Shown: positions 1 to 15,700, counted from the first letter of the stretch. The stretch: DNA of 64,000 nt from Cladorhizidae sp. MBARI D1340-BT2 (GCA_028752905.1 JAQNBH010000003.1:24739989-24803988), one strand, 5' to 3'. Translations and numbers: made by a program. Notes: a model not told the origin generated them from the letters alone.

Positions 1-2728
1 GAGATACCTATCTTGCAAGTCCACTACAGTGAAGTGTGCAGAATATATGGATGTTTGGTATCAAGAGAGAGCACTTAGAGAGTCCTATCTTAATAGCTAT
101 ACATCAAGTCTATTCAGTGAAGTGTGGATAATCTACGAAGCTAAACATGTTTAGCATCAAGTAAGAGTACAATTCATAACTGCCCTAATTAACAAGACCA
201 AAGTCCCAGATTTTGTCAACTGATAGAGAAGGCCCTTATCTGCAACATGTCAACAGATTATCAATAAATGTAGTGGTTTTTCACTGGCAGGCCACCGCTT
301 TGGCAACTGGAAAACGCCAGGAAAGATCGCAAACCTTACCAATTCAAATCACCATAACTTGCTAATACTTAGAGTAATCAAAATTTTGGCACGTACAAAA
401 GACAGATAATTAGAAGGGCTATCCGGTGATATAAAAGATTTCTTTTTTGGTTAAAGTGTAGAAAAGTTATGAGCTTTACGGCAAAAAAGCAAGATTTTAG
501 GGGGGAAAATGAGAAACATATAGACCAAATTAGGGCAAATATCAAGATAGAGAACACATAATGAATCCTATCATTCGAATCATATCAAGTCCATTACAGT
601 GAAGTTTGCAGAATATTATGGATGTTTGATATCAACAGAGAGCACAGGGAGAGACCTATCTTAATAGCTATATATCAAGTTTATACAGTGAAGTGTGGAG
701 AATCTATGAAGCTAACCTGTTTAGCATCAAGATAGAGAACACATAGAGAAACCTATCTTGTGATTCTATGTATGCAGAATATACGGATGTTTGGTATCAA
801 GAGAGAGAACAGAGAGAGGCCTACCTTTAGAGCTATATATCAAGTCTATTCAGTGAAGTAGGGAGAATCTATGAAGCTAACATGTTTAGCTCAAGATAGA
901 GAACACTGAGAGATACCTATCTTGCAAGTCCACTACAGTGAAGTGTGCAGAATATATGGATGTTTGGTATCAAGAGAGAGCACTTAGAGAGTCCTATCTT
1001 AATAGCTATACATCAAGTCTATTCAGTGAAGTGTGGATAATCTACGAAGCTAAACATGTTTAGCATCAAGTAAGAGTACAATTCATAACTGCCCTAATTA
1101 ACAAGACCAAAGTCCCAGATTTTGTCAACTGATAGAGAAGGCCCTTATCTGCAACATGTCAACAGATTATCAATAAATGTAGTGGTTTTTCACTGGCAGG
1201 CCACCGCTTTGGCAACTGGAAAACGCCAGGAAAGATCGCAAACCTTACCACTTCAAATCACCATAACTTGCTAATACTTAGAGTAATCAAAATTTTGGCA
1301 CGTACAAAAGACAGATAATTAAAAGGGCTATCTGGTGATATAAAAAAATTCTTTTTTGGGTAAAGTGTAGAAAAGTTATGAGCTTTACGGCAAAAAAGCA
1401 AGATTTTTGGGGGGAAAATGAGAAACATATAGACCAAATTAGGGCAAATATCAAGATAGAGAACACATAATGAAACCTATCATTCGAATCATATCAAGTC
1501 CATTACAGTGAAGTATGCAGAATATTATGGATGTTTGATATCAACAGAGAGCACAGGGAGAGACCTATCTTAATAGCTATATATCAAGTTTATACAGTGA
1601 AGTGTGGAGAATCTATGAAGCTAACCTGTTTAGCATCAAGATAGAGAACACATAGAGAAACCTATCTTGTGATTCTATGTATGCAGAATATACGGATGTT
1701 TGGTATCAAGAGAGAGAGAACACAGAGAGGCCTACCTTTAGAGCTATATATCAAGTCTATTCAGTGAAGTGTGGAGAATCTATGAAGCTAACATGTTTAG
1801 CTCAAGATAGAGAACACTGAGAGATACCTATCTTGCAAGTCCACTACAGTGAAGTGTGCAGAATATATGGATGTTTGGTATCAAGAGAGAGCACTTAGAG
1901 AGTCCTATCTTAATAGCTATACATCAAGTCTATTCAGTGAAGTGTGGATAATCTACGAAGCTAAACATGTTTAGCATCAAGTAAGAGTACAATTCATAAC
2001 TGCCCTAATTAACAAGACCAAAGTCCCAGATTTTGTCAACTGATAGAGAAGGCCCTTATCTGCAACATGTCAACAGATTATCAATAAATGTAGTGGTTTT
2101 TCACTGGCAGGCCACCGCTTTGGCAACTGGAAAACGCCAGGAAAGATCGCAAACCTTACCACTTCAAATCACCATAACTTGCTAATACTTAGAGTACTCA
2201 AAATTTTGGCACGTACAAAAGACAGATAATTAAAAGGGCTATCCGGTGATATAAAAATTTCTTTTTTGGGTAAAGTGTAGAAAAGTTATGAGCTTTACGG
2301 CAAAAAAGCAAGATTTTTGGGGGGAAAATGAGAAACATATAGACCAAATTAGGGCAAATATCAAGATAGAGAACACATAATGAAACCTATCATTCGAATC
2401 ATATCAAGTCCATTACAGTGAAGTGTGCAGAATATTATGGATGTTTGATATCAACAGAGAGCACAGGGAGAGACCTATCTTAATAGCTATATATCAAGTT
2501 TATACAGTGAAGTGTGGAGAATCTATGAAGCTAACCTGTTTAGCATCAAGATAGAGAACACATAGAGAAACCTATCTTGTGATTCTATGTATGCAGAATA
2601 TACGGATGTTTGGTATCAAGAGAGAGAACAGAGAGAGGCCTACCTTTAGAGCTATATATCAAGTCTATTCAGTGAAGTGTGGAGAATCTATGAAGCTAAC
2701 ATGTTTAGCTCAAGATAGAGAACACTGA

Positions 2729-5700
2729 GAGATACCTATCTTGCAAGTCCACTACAGTGAAGTGTGCAGAATATATGGATGTTTGGTATCAAGAGAGAGC
2801 ACTTAGAGAGTCCTATCTTAATAGCTATACATCAAGTCTATTCAGTGAAGTGTGGATAATCTACGAAGCTAAACATGTTTAGCATCAAGTAAGAGTACAA
2901 TTCATAACTGCCCTAATTAACAAGACCAAAGTCCCAGATTTTGGCAACTGATAGAGAAGGCCCTTATCTGCAACATGTCAACAGATTATCAATAAATGTA
3001 GTGGTTTTTCACTGGCAGGCCACCGCTTTGGCAACTGGAAAACGCCAGGAAAGATCGCAAACCTTACCACTTCAAATCACCATAACTTGCTAATACTTAG
3101 AGTAATCAAAATTTTGGCACGTACAAAAGACAGATAATTAAAAGGGCTATCTGGTGATATAAAAAAATTCTTTTTTGGGTAAAGTGTAGAAAAGTTATGA
3201 GCTTTACGGCAAAAAAGCAAGATTTTTGGGGGGAAAATGAGAAACATATAGACCAAATTAGGGCAAATATCAAGATAGAGAACACATAATGAAACCTATC
3301 ATTCGAATCATATCAAGTCCATTACAGTGAAGTATGCAGAATATTATGGATGTTTGATATCAACAGAGAGCACAGGGAGAGACCTATCTTAATAGCTATA
3401 TATCAAGTTTATACAGTGAAGTGTGGAGAATCTATGAAGCTAACCTGTTTAGCATCAAGATAGAGAACACATAGAGAAACCTATCTTGTGATTCTATGTA
3501 TGCAGAATATACGGATGTTTGGTATCAAGAGAGAGAGAACACAGAGAGGCCTACCTTTAGAGCTATATATCAAGTCTATTCAGTGAAGTGTGGAGAATCT
3601 ATGAAGCTAACATGTTTAGCTCAAGATAGAGAACACTGAGAGATACCTATCTTGCAAGTCCACTACAGTGAAGTGTGCAGAATATATGGATGTTTGGTAT
3701 CAAGAGAGAGCACTTAGAGAGTCCTATCTTAATAGCTATACATCAAGTCTATTCAGTGAAGTGTGGATAATCTACGAAGCTAAACATGTTTAGCATCAAG
3801 TAAGAGTACAATTCATAACTGCCCTAATTAACAAGACCAAAGTCCCAGATTTTGTCAACTGATAGAGAAGGCCCTTATCTGCAACATGTCAACAGATTAT
3901 CAATAAATGTAGTGGTTTTTCACTGGCAGGCCACCGCTTTGGCAACTGGAAAACGCCAGGAAAGATCGCAAACCTTACCACTTCAAATCACCATAACTTG
4001 CTAATACTTAGAGTACTCAAAATTTTGGCACGTACAAAAGACAGATAATTAAAAGGGCTATCCGGTGATATAAAAATTTCTTTTTTGGGTAAAGTGTAGA
4101 AAAGTTATGAGCTTTACGGCAAAAAAGCAAGATTTTTGGGGGGAAAATGAGAAACATATAGACCAAATTAGGGCAAATATCAAGATAGAGAACACATAAT
4201 GAAACCTATCATTCGAATCATATCAAGTCCATTACAGTGAAGTGTGCAGAATATTATGGATGTTTGATATCAACAGAGAGCACAGGGAGAGACCTATCTT
4301 AATAGCTATATATCAAGTTTATACAGTGAAGTGTGGAGAATCTATGAAGCTAACCTGTTTAGCATCAAGATAGAGAACACATAGAGAAACCTATCTTGTG
4401 ATTCTATGTATGCAGAATATACGGATGTTTGGTATCAAGAGAGAGAACAGAGAGAGGCCTACCTTTAGAGCTATATATCAAGTCTATTCAGTGAAGTGTG
4501 GAGAATCTATGAAGCTAACATGTTTAGCTCAAGATAGAGAACACTGAGAGATACCTATCTTGCAAGTCCACTACAGTGAAGTGTGCAGAATATATGGATG
4601 TTTGGTATCAAGAGAGAGCACTTAGAGAGTCCTATCTTAATAGCTATACATCAAGTCTATTCAGTGAAGTGTGGATAATCTACGAAGCTAAACATGTTTA
4701 GCATCAAGTAAGAGTACAATTCATAACTGCCCTAATTAACAAGACCAAAGTCCCAGATTTTGGCAACTGATAGAGAAGGCCCTTATCTGCAACATGTCAA
4801 CAGATTATCAATAAATGTAGTGGTTTTTCACTGGCAGGCCACCGCTTTGGCAACTGGAAAACGCCAGGAAAGATCGCAAACCTTACCACTTTAAATCACC
4901 ATAACTTGCTAATACTTAGAGTAATCAAAATTTTGGCACGTACAAAAGACAGATAATTAGAAGGGCTATCCGGTGATATAAAAAATTTCTTTTTTGGGTA
5001 AAGTGTAGAAAAGTTATGAGCTTTACGGCAAAAAAGCAAGATTTTTGGGGGGAAAATGAGAAACATAGACCAAATTAGGGCATATCAAGATAGAGAACAC
5101 ATAATGAAACCTATCATTCGAATCATATCAAGTCCATTACAGTGAAGTGTGCATAATATTATGGATGTTTGATATCAACAGAGAGCACAGGGAGAGACCT
5201 ATCTTAATAGCTATATATCAAGTTTATACAGTGAAGTGTGGAGAATCTATGAAGCTAACCTGTTTAGCATCAAGATAGAGAACACATAGAGAAACCTATC
5301 TTGTGATTCTATGTATGCAGAATATACGGATGTTTGGTATCAAGAGAGAGAACAGAGAGAGGCCTACCTTTAGAGCTATATATCAAGTCTATTCAGTGAA
5401 GTGTGGAGAATCTATGAAGCTAACATGTTTAGCTCAAGATAGAGAACACTGAGAGATACCTATCTTGCAAGTCCACTACAGTGAAGTGTGCAGAATATAT
5501 GGATGTTTGGTATCAAGAGAGAGCACTTAGAGAGTCCTATCTTAATAGCTATACATCAAGTCTATTCAGTGAAGTGTGGATAATCTACGAAGCTAAACAT
5601 GTTTAGCATCAAGTAAGAGTACAATTCATAACTGCCCTAATTAACAAGACCAAAGTCCCAGATTTTGTCAACTGATAGAGAAGGCCCTTATCTGCAACAT

Positions 5701-6361
5701 GTCAACAGATTATCAATAAATGTAGTGGTTTTTCACTGGCAGGCCACCGCTTTGGCAACTGGAAAACGCCAGGAAAGATCGCAAACCTTACCACTTCAAA
5801 TCACCATAACTTGCTAATACTTAGAGTACTCAAAATTTTGGCACGTACAAAAGACAGATAATTAGAAGGGCTATCCGGTGATATAAAAGATTTCTTTTTT
5901 GGGTAAAGTGTAGCAAAGTTATGAGCTTTACGGCAAAAAAGCAAGATTTTTGGGGGGGAAATGAGAAACATATAGACCAAATTAGGGCAAATATCAAGAT
6001 AGAGAACACATAATGAAACCTATCATTCGAATCATATCAAGTCCATTACAGTGAAGTGTGCATAATATTATGGATGTTTGATATCAACAGAGAGCACAGG
6101 GAGAGACCTATCTTAATAGCTATATATCAAATTTATACAGTGAAGTGTGGAGAATCTATGAAGCTAACCTGTTTAGCATCAAGATAGAGAACACATAGAG
6201 AAACCTATCTTGTGATTCTATGTATGCAGAATATACGGATGTTTGGTATCAAGAGAGAGAACAGAGAGAGGCCTACCTTTAGAGCTATATATCAAGTCTA
6301 TTCAGTGAAGTGTGGAGAATCTATGAAGCTAACATGTTTAGCTCAAGATAGAGAACACTGA
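2729..6361 (+). repeat. Higher-order repeat I, copy 1 (four monomers, 3,633 bp)
   Basis: Units of 911, 908, 905 and 909 bp in that order. Diagnostic variants are: unit 1 has gaagtatgcag at 3330 and an extended gagaga run before acacagag; unit 2 has the short aaaaatttc tract; unit 3 has the shortened acatagacc and gcatatc (deletions of 2 and 4 bp) at 5061; unit 4 has gtactcaaaa and gtagcaaag. The same order, lengths and variants return 3,633 bp later. The preceding two units (910-2728, 911 and 908 bp) match units 1-2 of this block. Confidence 0.88.
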
Positions 6362-9300
6362 GAGATACCTATCTTGCAAGTCCACTACAGTGAAGTGTGC
6401 AGAATATATGGATGTTTGGTATCAAGAGAGAGCACTTAGAGAGTCCTATCTTAATAGCTATACATCAAGTCTATTCAGTGAAGTGTGGATAATCTACGAA
6501 GCTAAACATGTTTAGCATCAAGTAAGAGTACAATTCATAACTGCCCTAATTAACAAGACCAAAGTCCCAGATTTTGTCAACTGATAGAGAAGGCCCTTAT
6601 CTGCAACATGTCAACAGATTATCAATAAATGTAGTGGTTTTTCACTGGCAGGCCACCGCTTTGGCAACTGGAAAACGCCAGGAAAGATCGCAAACCTTAC
6701 CACTTCAAATCACCATAACTTGCTAATACTTAGAGTAATCAAAATTTTGGCACGTACAAAAGACAGATAATTAAAAGGGCTATCCGGTGATATAAAAAAA
6801 TTCTTTTTTGGGTAAAGTGTAGAAAAGTTATGAGCTTTACGGCAAAAAAGCAAGATTTTTGGGGGGAAAATGAGAAACATATAGACCAAATTAGGGCAAA
6901 TATCAAGATAGAGAACACATAATGAAACCTATCATTCGAATCATATCAAGTCCATTACAGTGAAGTATGCAGAATATTATGGATGTTTGATATCAACAGA
7001 GAGCACAGGGAGAGACCTATCTTAATAGCTATATATCAAGTTTATACAGTGAAGTGTGGAGAATCTATGAAGCTAACCTGTTTAGCATCAAGATAGAGAA
7101 CACATAGAGAAACCTATCTTGTGATTCTATGTATGCAGAATATACGGATGTTTGGTATCAAGAGAGAGAGAACACAGAGAGGCCTACCTTTAGAGCTATA
7201 TATCAAGTCTATTCAGTGAAGTGTGGAGAATCTATGAAGCTAACATGTTTAGCTCAAGATAGAGAACACTGAGAGATACCTATCTTGCAAGTCCACTACA
7301 GTGAAGTGTGCAGAATATATGGATGTTTGGTATCAAGAGAGAGCACTTAGAGAGTCCTATCTTAATAGCTATACATCAAGTCTATTCAGTGAAGTGTGGA
7401 TAATCTACGAAGCTAAACATGTTTAGCATCAAGTAAGAGTACAATTCATAACTGCCCTAATTAACAAGACCAAAGTCCCAGATTTTGTCAACTGATAGAG
7501 AAGGCCCTTATCTGCAACATGTCAACAGATTATCAATAAATGTAGTGGTTTTTCACTGGCAGGCCACCGCTTTGGCAACTGGAAAACGCCAGGAAAGATC
7601 GCAAACCTTACCACTTCAAATCACCATAACTTGCTAATACTTAGAGTACTCAAAATTTTGGCACGTACAAAAGACAGATAATTAAAAGGGCTATCCGGTG
7701 ATATAAAAATTTCTTTTTTGGGTAAAGTGTAGAAAAGTTATGAGCTTTACGGCAAAAAAGCAAGATTTTTGGGGGGAAAATGAGAAACATATAGACCAAA
7801 TTAGGGCAAATATCAAGATAGAGAACACATAATGAAACCTATCATTCGAATCATATCAAGTCCATTACAGTGAAGTGTGCAGAATATTATGGATGTTTGA
7901 TATCAACAGAGAGCACAGGGAGAGACCTATCTTAATAGCTATATATCAAGTTTATACAGTGAAGTGTGGAGAATCTATGAAGCTAACCTGTTTAGCATCA
8001 AGATAGAGAACACATAGAGAAACCTATCTTGTGATTCTATGTATGCAGAATATACGGATGTTTGGTATCAAGAGAGAGAACAGAGAGAGGCCTACCTTTA
8101 GAGCTATATATCAAGTCTATTCAGTGAAGTGTGGAGAATCTATGAAGCTAACATGTTTAGCTCAAGATAGAGAACACTGAGAGATACCTATCTTGCAAGT
8201 CCACTACAGTGAAGTGTGCAGAATATATGGATGTTTGGTATCAAGAGAGAGCACTTAGAGAGTCCTATCTTAATAGCTATACATCAAGTCTATTCAGTGA
8301 AGTGTGGATAATCTACGAAGCTAAACATGTTTAGCATCAAGTAAGAGTACAATTCATAACTGCCCTAATTAACAAGACCAAAGTCCCAGATTTTGGCAAC
8401 TGATAGAGAAGGCCCTTATCTGCAACATGTCAACAGATTATCAATAAATGTAGTGGTTTTTCACTGGCAGGCCACCGCTTTGGCAACTGGAAAACGCCAG
8501 GAAAGATCGCAAACCTTACCACTTTAAATCACCATAACTTGCTAATACTTAGAGTAATCAAAATTTTGGCACGTACAAAAGACAGATAATTAGAAGGGCT
8601 ATCCGGTGATATAAAAAATTTCTTTTTTCGGTAAAGTGTAGAAAAGTTATGAGCTTTACGGCAAAAAAGCAAGATTTTTGGGGGGAAAATGAGAAACATA
8701 GACCAAATTAGGGCATATCAAGATAGAGAACACATAATGAAACCTATCATTCGAATCATATCAAGTCCATTACAGTGAAGTGTGCATAATATTATGGATG
8801 TTTGATATCAACAGAGAGCACAGGGAGAGACCTATCTTAATAGCTATATATCAAGTTTATACAGTGAAGTGTGGAGAATCTATGAAGCTAACCTGTTTAG
8901 CATCAAGATAGAGAACACATAGAGAAACCTATCTTGTGATTCTATGTATGCAGAATATACGGATGTTTGGTATCAAGAGAGAGAACAGAGAGAGGCCTAC
9001 CTTTAGAGCTATATATCAAGTCTATTCAGTGAAGTGTGGAGAATCTATGAAGCTAACATGTTTAGCTCAAGATAGAGAACACTGAGAGATACCTATCTTG
9101 CAAGTCCACTACAGTGAAGTGTGCAGAATATATGGATGTTTGGTATCAAGAGAGAGCACTTAGAGAGTCCTATCTTAATAGCTATACATCAAGTCTATTC
9201 AGTGAAGTGTGGATAATCTACGAAGCTAAACATGTTTAGCATCAAGTAAGAGTACAATTCATAACTGCCCTAATTAACAAGACCAAAGTCCCAGATTTTG

Positions 9301-9994
9301 TCAACTGATAGAGAAGGCCCTTATCTGCAACATGTCAACAGATTATCAATAAATGTAGTGGTTTTTCACTGGCAGGCCACCGCTTTGGCAACTGGAAAAC
9401 GCCAGGAAAGATCGCAAACCTTACCACTTCAAATCACCATAACTTGCTAATACTTAGAGTACTCAAAATTTTGGCACGTACAAAAGACAGATAATTAGAA
9501 GGGCTATCCGGTGATATAAAAGATTTCTTTTTTGGGTAAAGTGTAGCAAAGTTATGAGCTTTACGGCAAAAAAGCAAGATTTTTGGGGGGAAAATGAGAA
9601 ACATATAGACCAAATTAGGGCAAATATCAAGATAGAGAACACATAATGAAACCTATCATTCGAATCATATCAAGTCCATTACAGTGAAGTGTGCATAATA
9701 TTATGGATGTTTGATATCAACAGAGAGCACAGGGAGAGACCTATCTTAATAGCTATATATCAAATTTATACAGTGAAGTGTGGAGAATCTATGAAGCTAA
9801 CCTGTTTAGCATCAAGATAGAGAACACATAGAGAAACCTATCTTGTGATTCTATGTATGCAGAATATACGGATGTTTGGTATCAAGAGAGAGAACAGAGA
9901 GAGGCCTACCTTTAGAGCTATATATCAAGTCTATTCAGTGAAGTGTGGAGAATCTATGAAGCTAACATGTTTAGCTCAAGATAGAGAACACTGA
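6362..9994 (+). repeat. Higher-order repeat I, copy 2 (3,633 bp)
   Basis: Unit lengths are again 911, 908, 905 and 909 bp. The markers gaagtatgcag (6963) and aaacatagac (8694) each lie exactly 3,633 bp after their counterparts at 3330 and 5061. Small private differences exist, such as cggtaaag near 8629 where copy 1 has gggtaaag. The copies are therefore old enough to carry a few mutations, or have exchanged sequence since. Confidence 0.88.
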
Positions 9995-12718
9995 GAGATA
10001 CCTATCTTGCAAGTCCACTACAGTGAAGTGTGCAGAATATATGGATGTTTGGTATCAAGAGAGAGCACTTAGAGAGTCCTATCTTAATAGCTATACATCA
10101 AGTCTATTCAGTGAAGTGTGGATAATCTACGAAGCTAAACATGTTTAGCATCAAGTAAGAGTACAATTCATAACTGCCCTAATTAACAAGACCAAAGTCC
10201 CAGATTTTGTCAACTGATAGAGAAGGCCCTTATCTGCAACATGTCAACAGATTATCAATAAATGTAGTGGTTTTTCACTGGCAGGCCACCGCTTTGGCAA
10301 CTGGAAAACGCCAGGAAAGATCGCAAACCTTACCACTTCAAATCACCATAACTTGCTAATACTTAGAGTAATCAAAATTTTGGCACGTACAAAAGACAGA
10401 TAATTAAAAGGGCTATTCGGTGATATAAAAAAATTCTTTTTTGGGTAAAGTGTAGAAAAGTTATGAGCTTTACGGCAAAAAAGCAAGATTTTTGGGGGGA
10501 AAATGAGAAACATATAGACCAAATTAGGGCAAATATCAAGATAGAGAACACATAATGAAACCTATCATTCGAATCATATCAAGTCCATTACAGTGAAGTA
10601 TGCAGAATATTATGGATGTTTGATATCAACAGAGAGCACAGGGAGAGACCTATCTTAATAGCTATATATCAAGTTTATACAGTGAAGTGTGGAGAATCTA
10701 TGAAGCTAACCTGTTTAGCATCAAGATAGAGAACACATAGAGAAACCTATCTTGTGATTCTATGTATGCAGAATATACGGATGTTTGGTATCAAGAGAGA
10801 GAGAACACAGAGAGGCCTACCTTTAGAGCTATATATCAAGTCTATTCAGTGAAGTGTGGAGAATCTATGAAGCTAACATGTTTAGCTCAAGATAGAGAAC
10901 ACTGAGAGATACCTATCTTGCAAGTCCACTACAGTGAAGTGTGCAGAATATATGGATGTTTGGTATCAAGAGAGAGCACTTAGAGAGTCCTATCTTAATA
11001 GCTATACATCAAGTCTATTCAGTGAAGTGTGGATAATCTACGAAGCTAAACATGTTTAGCATCAAGTAAGAGTACAATTCATAACTGCCCTAATTAACAA
11101 GACCAAAGTCCCAGATTTTGTCAACTGATAGAGAAGGCCCTTATCTGCAACATGTCAACAGATTATCAATAAATGTAGTGGTTTTTCACTGGCAGGCCAC
11201 CGCTTTGGCAACTGGAAAACGCCAGGAAAGATCGCAAACCTTACCACTTCAAATCACCATAACTTGCTAATACTTAGAGTACTCAAAATTTTGGCACGTA
11301 CAAAAGACAGATAATTAAAAGGGCTATCCGGTGATATAAAAATTTCTTTTTTGGGTAAAGTGTAGAAAAGTTATGAGCTTTACGGCAAAAAAGCAAGATT
11401 TTTGGGGGGAAAATGAGAAACATATAGACCAAATTAGGGCAAATATCAAGATAGAGAACACATAATGAAACCTATCATTCGAATCATATCAAGTCCATTA
11501 CAGTGAAGTGTGCAGAATATTATGGATGTTTGATATCAACAGAGAGCACAGGGAGAGACCTATCTTAATAGCTATATATCAAGTTTATACAGTGAAGTGT
11601 GGAGAATCTATGAAGCTAACCTGTTTAGCATCAAGATAGAGAACACATAGAGAAACCTATCTTGTGATTCTATGTATGCAGAATATACGGATGTTTGGTA
11701 TCAAGAGAGAGAACAGAGAGAGGCCTACCTTTAGAGCTATATATCAAGTCTATTCAGTGAAGTGTGGAGAATCTATGAAGCTAACATGTTTAGCTCAAGA
11801 TAGAGAACACTGAGAGATACCTATCTTGCAAGTCCACTACAGTGAAGTGTGCAGAATATATGGATGTTTGGTATCAAGAGAGAGCACTTAGAGAGTCCTA
11901 TCTTAATAGCTATACATCAAGTCTATTCAGTGAAGTGTGGATAATCTACGAAGCTAAACATGTTTAGCATCAAGTAAGAGTACAATTCATAACTGCCCTA
12001 ATTAACAAGACCAAAGTCCCAGATTTTGGCAACTGATAGAGAAGGCCCTTATCTGCAACATGTCAACAGATTATCAATAAATGTAGTGGTTTTTCACTGG
12101 CAGGCCACCGCTTTGGCAACTGGAAAACGCCAGGAAAGATCGCAAACCTTACCACTTTAAATCACCATAACTTGCTAATACTTAGAGTAATCAAAATTTT
12201 GGCACGTACAAAAGACAGATAATTAGAAGGGCTATCCGGTGATATAAAAAATTTCTTTTTTGGGTAAAGTGTAGAAAAGTTATGAGCTTTACGGCAAAAA
12301 AGCAAGATTTTTGGGGGGGAAATGAGAAACATAGACCAAATTAGGGCATATCAAGATAGAGAACACATAATGAAACCTATCATTCGAATCATATCAAGTC
12401 CATTACAGTGAAGTGTGCATAATATTATGGATGTTTGATATCAACAGAGAGCACAGGGAGAGACCTATCTTAATAGCTATATATCAAGTTTATACAGTGA
12501 AGTGTGGAGAATCTATGAAGCTAACCTGTTTAGCATCAAGATAGAGAACACATAGAGAAACCTATCTTGTGATTCTATGTATGCAGAATATACGGATGTT
12601 TGGTATCAAGAGAGAGAACAGAGAGAGGCCTACCTTTAGAGCTATATATCAAGTCTATTCAGTGAAGTGTGGAGAATCTATGAAGCTAACATGTTTAGCT
12701 CAAGATAGAGAACACTGA
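9995..12718 (+). repeat. Higher-order repeat I, copy 3 (incomplete, three monomers)
   Basis: Units of 911, 908 and 905 bp. The markers at 10596 and 12327 are again 3,633 bp after those of copy 2. The expected fourth (909 bp) unit is absent, and the sequence passes directly into the run of 905 bp units. The higher-order pattern was therefore broken by amplification of the 905 bp type. Confidence 0.85.
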
Positions 12719-15700
12719 GAGATACCTATCTTGCAAGTCCACTACAGTGAAGTGTGCAGAATATATGGATGTTTGGTATCAAGAGAGAGCACTTAGAGAG
12801 TCCTATCTTAATAGCTATACATCAAGTCTATTCAGTGAAGTGTGGATAATCTACGAAGCTAAACATGTTTAGCATCAAGTAAGAGTACAATTCATAACTG
12901 CCCTAATTAACAAGACCAAAGTCCCAGATTTTGGCAACTGATAGAGAAGACCCTTATCTGCAACATGTCAACAGATTATCAATAAATGTAGTGGTTTTTC
13001 ACTGGCAGGCCACCGCTTTGGCAACTGGAAAACGCCAGGAAAGATCGCAAACCTTACCACTTTAAATCACCATAACTTGCTAATACTTAGAGTAATCAAA
13101 ATTATGGCACGTACAAAAGACAGATAATTAGAAGGGCTATCCGGTGATATAAAAAATTTCTTTTTTGGGTAAAGTGTAGAAAAGTTATGAGCTTTACAGC
13201 AAAAAAGCAAGATTTTTGGGGGGAAAATGAGAAACATAGACCAAATTAGGGCATATCAAGATAGAGAACACATAATGAAACCTATCATTCGAATCATATC
13301 AAGTCCATTACAGTGAAGTGTGCATAATATTATGGATGTTTGATATCAACAGAGAGCACAGGGAGAGACCTATCTTAATAGCTATATATCAAGTTTATAC
13401 AGTGAAGTGTGGAGAATCTATGAAGCTAACCTGTTTAGCATCAAGATAGAGAACACATAGAGAAACCTATCTTGTGATTCTATGTATGCAGAATATACGG
13501 ATGTTTGGTATCAAGAGAGAGAACAGAGAGAGGCCTACCTTTAGAGCTATATATCAAGTCTATTCAGTGAAGTGTGGAGAATCTATGAAGCTAACATGTT
13601 TAGCTCAAGATAGAGAACACTGAGAGATACCTATCTTGCAAGTCCACTACAGTGAAGTGTGCAGAATATATGGATGTTTGGTATCAAGAGAGAGCACTTA
13701 GAGAGTCCTATCTTAATAGCTATACATCAAGTCTATTCAGTGAAGTGTGGATAATCTACGAAGCTAAACATGTTTAGCATCAAGTAAGAGTACAATTCAT
13801 AACTGCCCTAATTAACAAGACCAAAGTCCCAGATTTTGTCAACTGATAGAGAAGGCCCTTATCTGCAACATGTCAACAGATTATCAATAAATGTAGTGGT
13901 TTTTCACTGGCAGGCCACCGCTTTGGCAACTGGAAAACGCCAGGAAAGATCGCAAACCTTACCACTTCAAATCACCATAACTTGCTAATACTTAGAGTAC
14001 TCAAAATTTTGGCACGTACAAAAGACAGATAATTAGAAGGGCTATCCGGTGATATAAAAAATTTCTTTTTTGGGTAAAGTGTAGAAAAGTTATGAGCTTT
14101 ACGGCAAAAAAGCAAGATTTTTGGGGGGAAAATGAGAAACATAGACCAAATTAGGGCATATCAAGATAGAGAACACATAATGAAACCTATCATTCGAATC
14201 ATATCAAGTCCATTACAGTGAAGTGTGCATAATATTATGGATGTTTGATATCAACAGAGAGCACAGGGAGAGACCTATCTTAATAGCTATATATCAAGTT
14301 TATACAGTGAAGTGTGGAGAATCTATGAAGCTAACCTGTTTAGCATCAAGATAGAGAACACATAGAGAAACCTATCTTGTGATTCTATGTATGCAGAATA
14401 TACGGATGTTTGGTATCAAGAGAGAGAACAGAGAGAGGCCTACCTTTAGAGCTATATATCAAGTCTATTCAGTGAAGTGTGGAGAATCTATGAAGCTAAC
14501 ATGTTTAGCTCAAGATAGAGAACACTGAGAGATACCTATCTTGCAAGTCCACTACAGTGAAGTGTGCAGAATATATGGATGTTTGGTATCAAGAGAGAGC
14601 ACTTAGAGAGTCCTATCTTAATAGCTATACATCAAGTCTATTCAGTGAAGTGTGGATAATCTACGAAGCTAAACATGTTTAGCATCAAGTAAGAGTACAA
14701 TTCATAACTGCCCTAATTAACAAGACCAAAGTCCCAGATTTTGGCAACTGATAGAGAAGACCCTTATCTGCAACATGTCAACAGATTATCAATAAATGTA
14801 GTGGTTTTTCACTGGCAGGCCACCGCTTTGGCAACTGGAAAACGCCAGGAAAGATCGAAAACCTTACCACTTTAAATCACCATAACTTGCTAATACTTAG
14901 AGTAATCAAAATTATGGCACGTACAAAAGACAGATAATTAGAAGGGCTATCCGGTGATATAAAAAATTTCTTTTTTGGGTAAAGTGTAGAAAAGTTATGA
15001 GCTTTACGGCAAAAAAGCAAGATTTTTGGGGGGGAAATGAGAAACATAGACCAAATTAGGGCATATCAAGATAGAGAACACATAATGAAACCTATCATTC
15101 GAATCATATCAAGTCCATTACAGTGAAGTGTGCATAATATTATGGATGTTTGATATCAACAGAGAGCACAGGGAGAGACCTATCTTAATAGCTATATATC
15201 AAGTTTATACAGTGAAGTGTGGAGAATCTATGAAGCTAACCTGTTTAGCATCAAGATAGAGAACACATAGAGAAACCTATCTTGTGATTCTATGTATGCA
15301 GAATATACGGATGTTTGGTATCAAGAGAGAGAACAGAGAGAGGCCTACCTTTAGAGCTATATATCAAGTCTATTCAGTGAAGTGTGGAGAATCTATGAAG
15401 CTAACATGTTTAGCTCAAGATAGAGAACACTGAGAGATACCTATCTTGCAAGTCCACTACAGTGAAGTGTGCAGAATATATGGATGTTTGGTATCAAGAG
15501 AGAGCACTTAGAGAGTCCTATCTTAATAGCTATACATCAAGTCTATTCAGTGAAGTGTGGATAATCTACGAAGCTAAACATGTTTAGCATCAAGTAAGAG
15601 TACAATTCATAACTGCCCTAATTAACAAGACCAAAGTCCCAGATTTTGGCAACTGATAGAGAAGACCCTTATCTGCAACATGTCAACAGATTATCAATAA

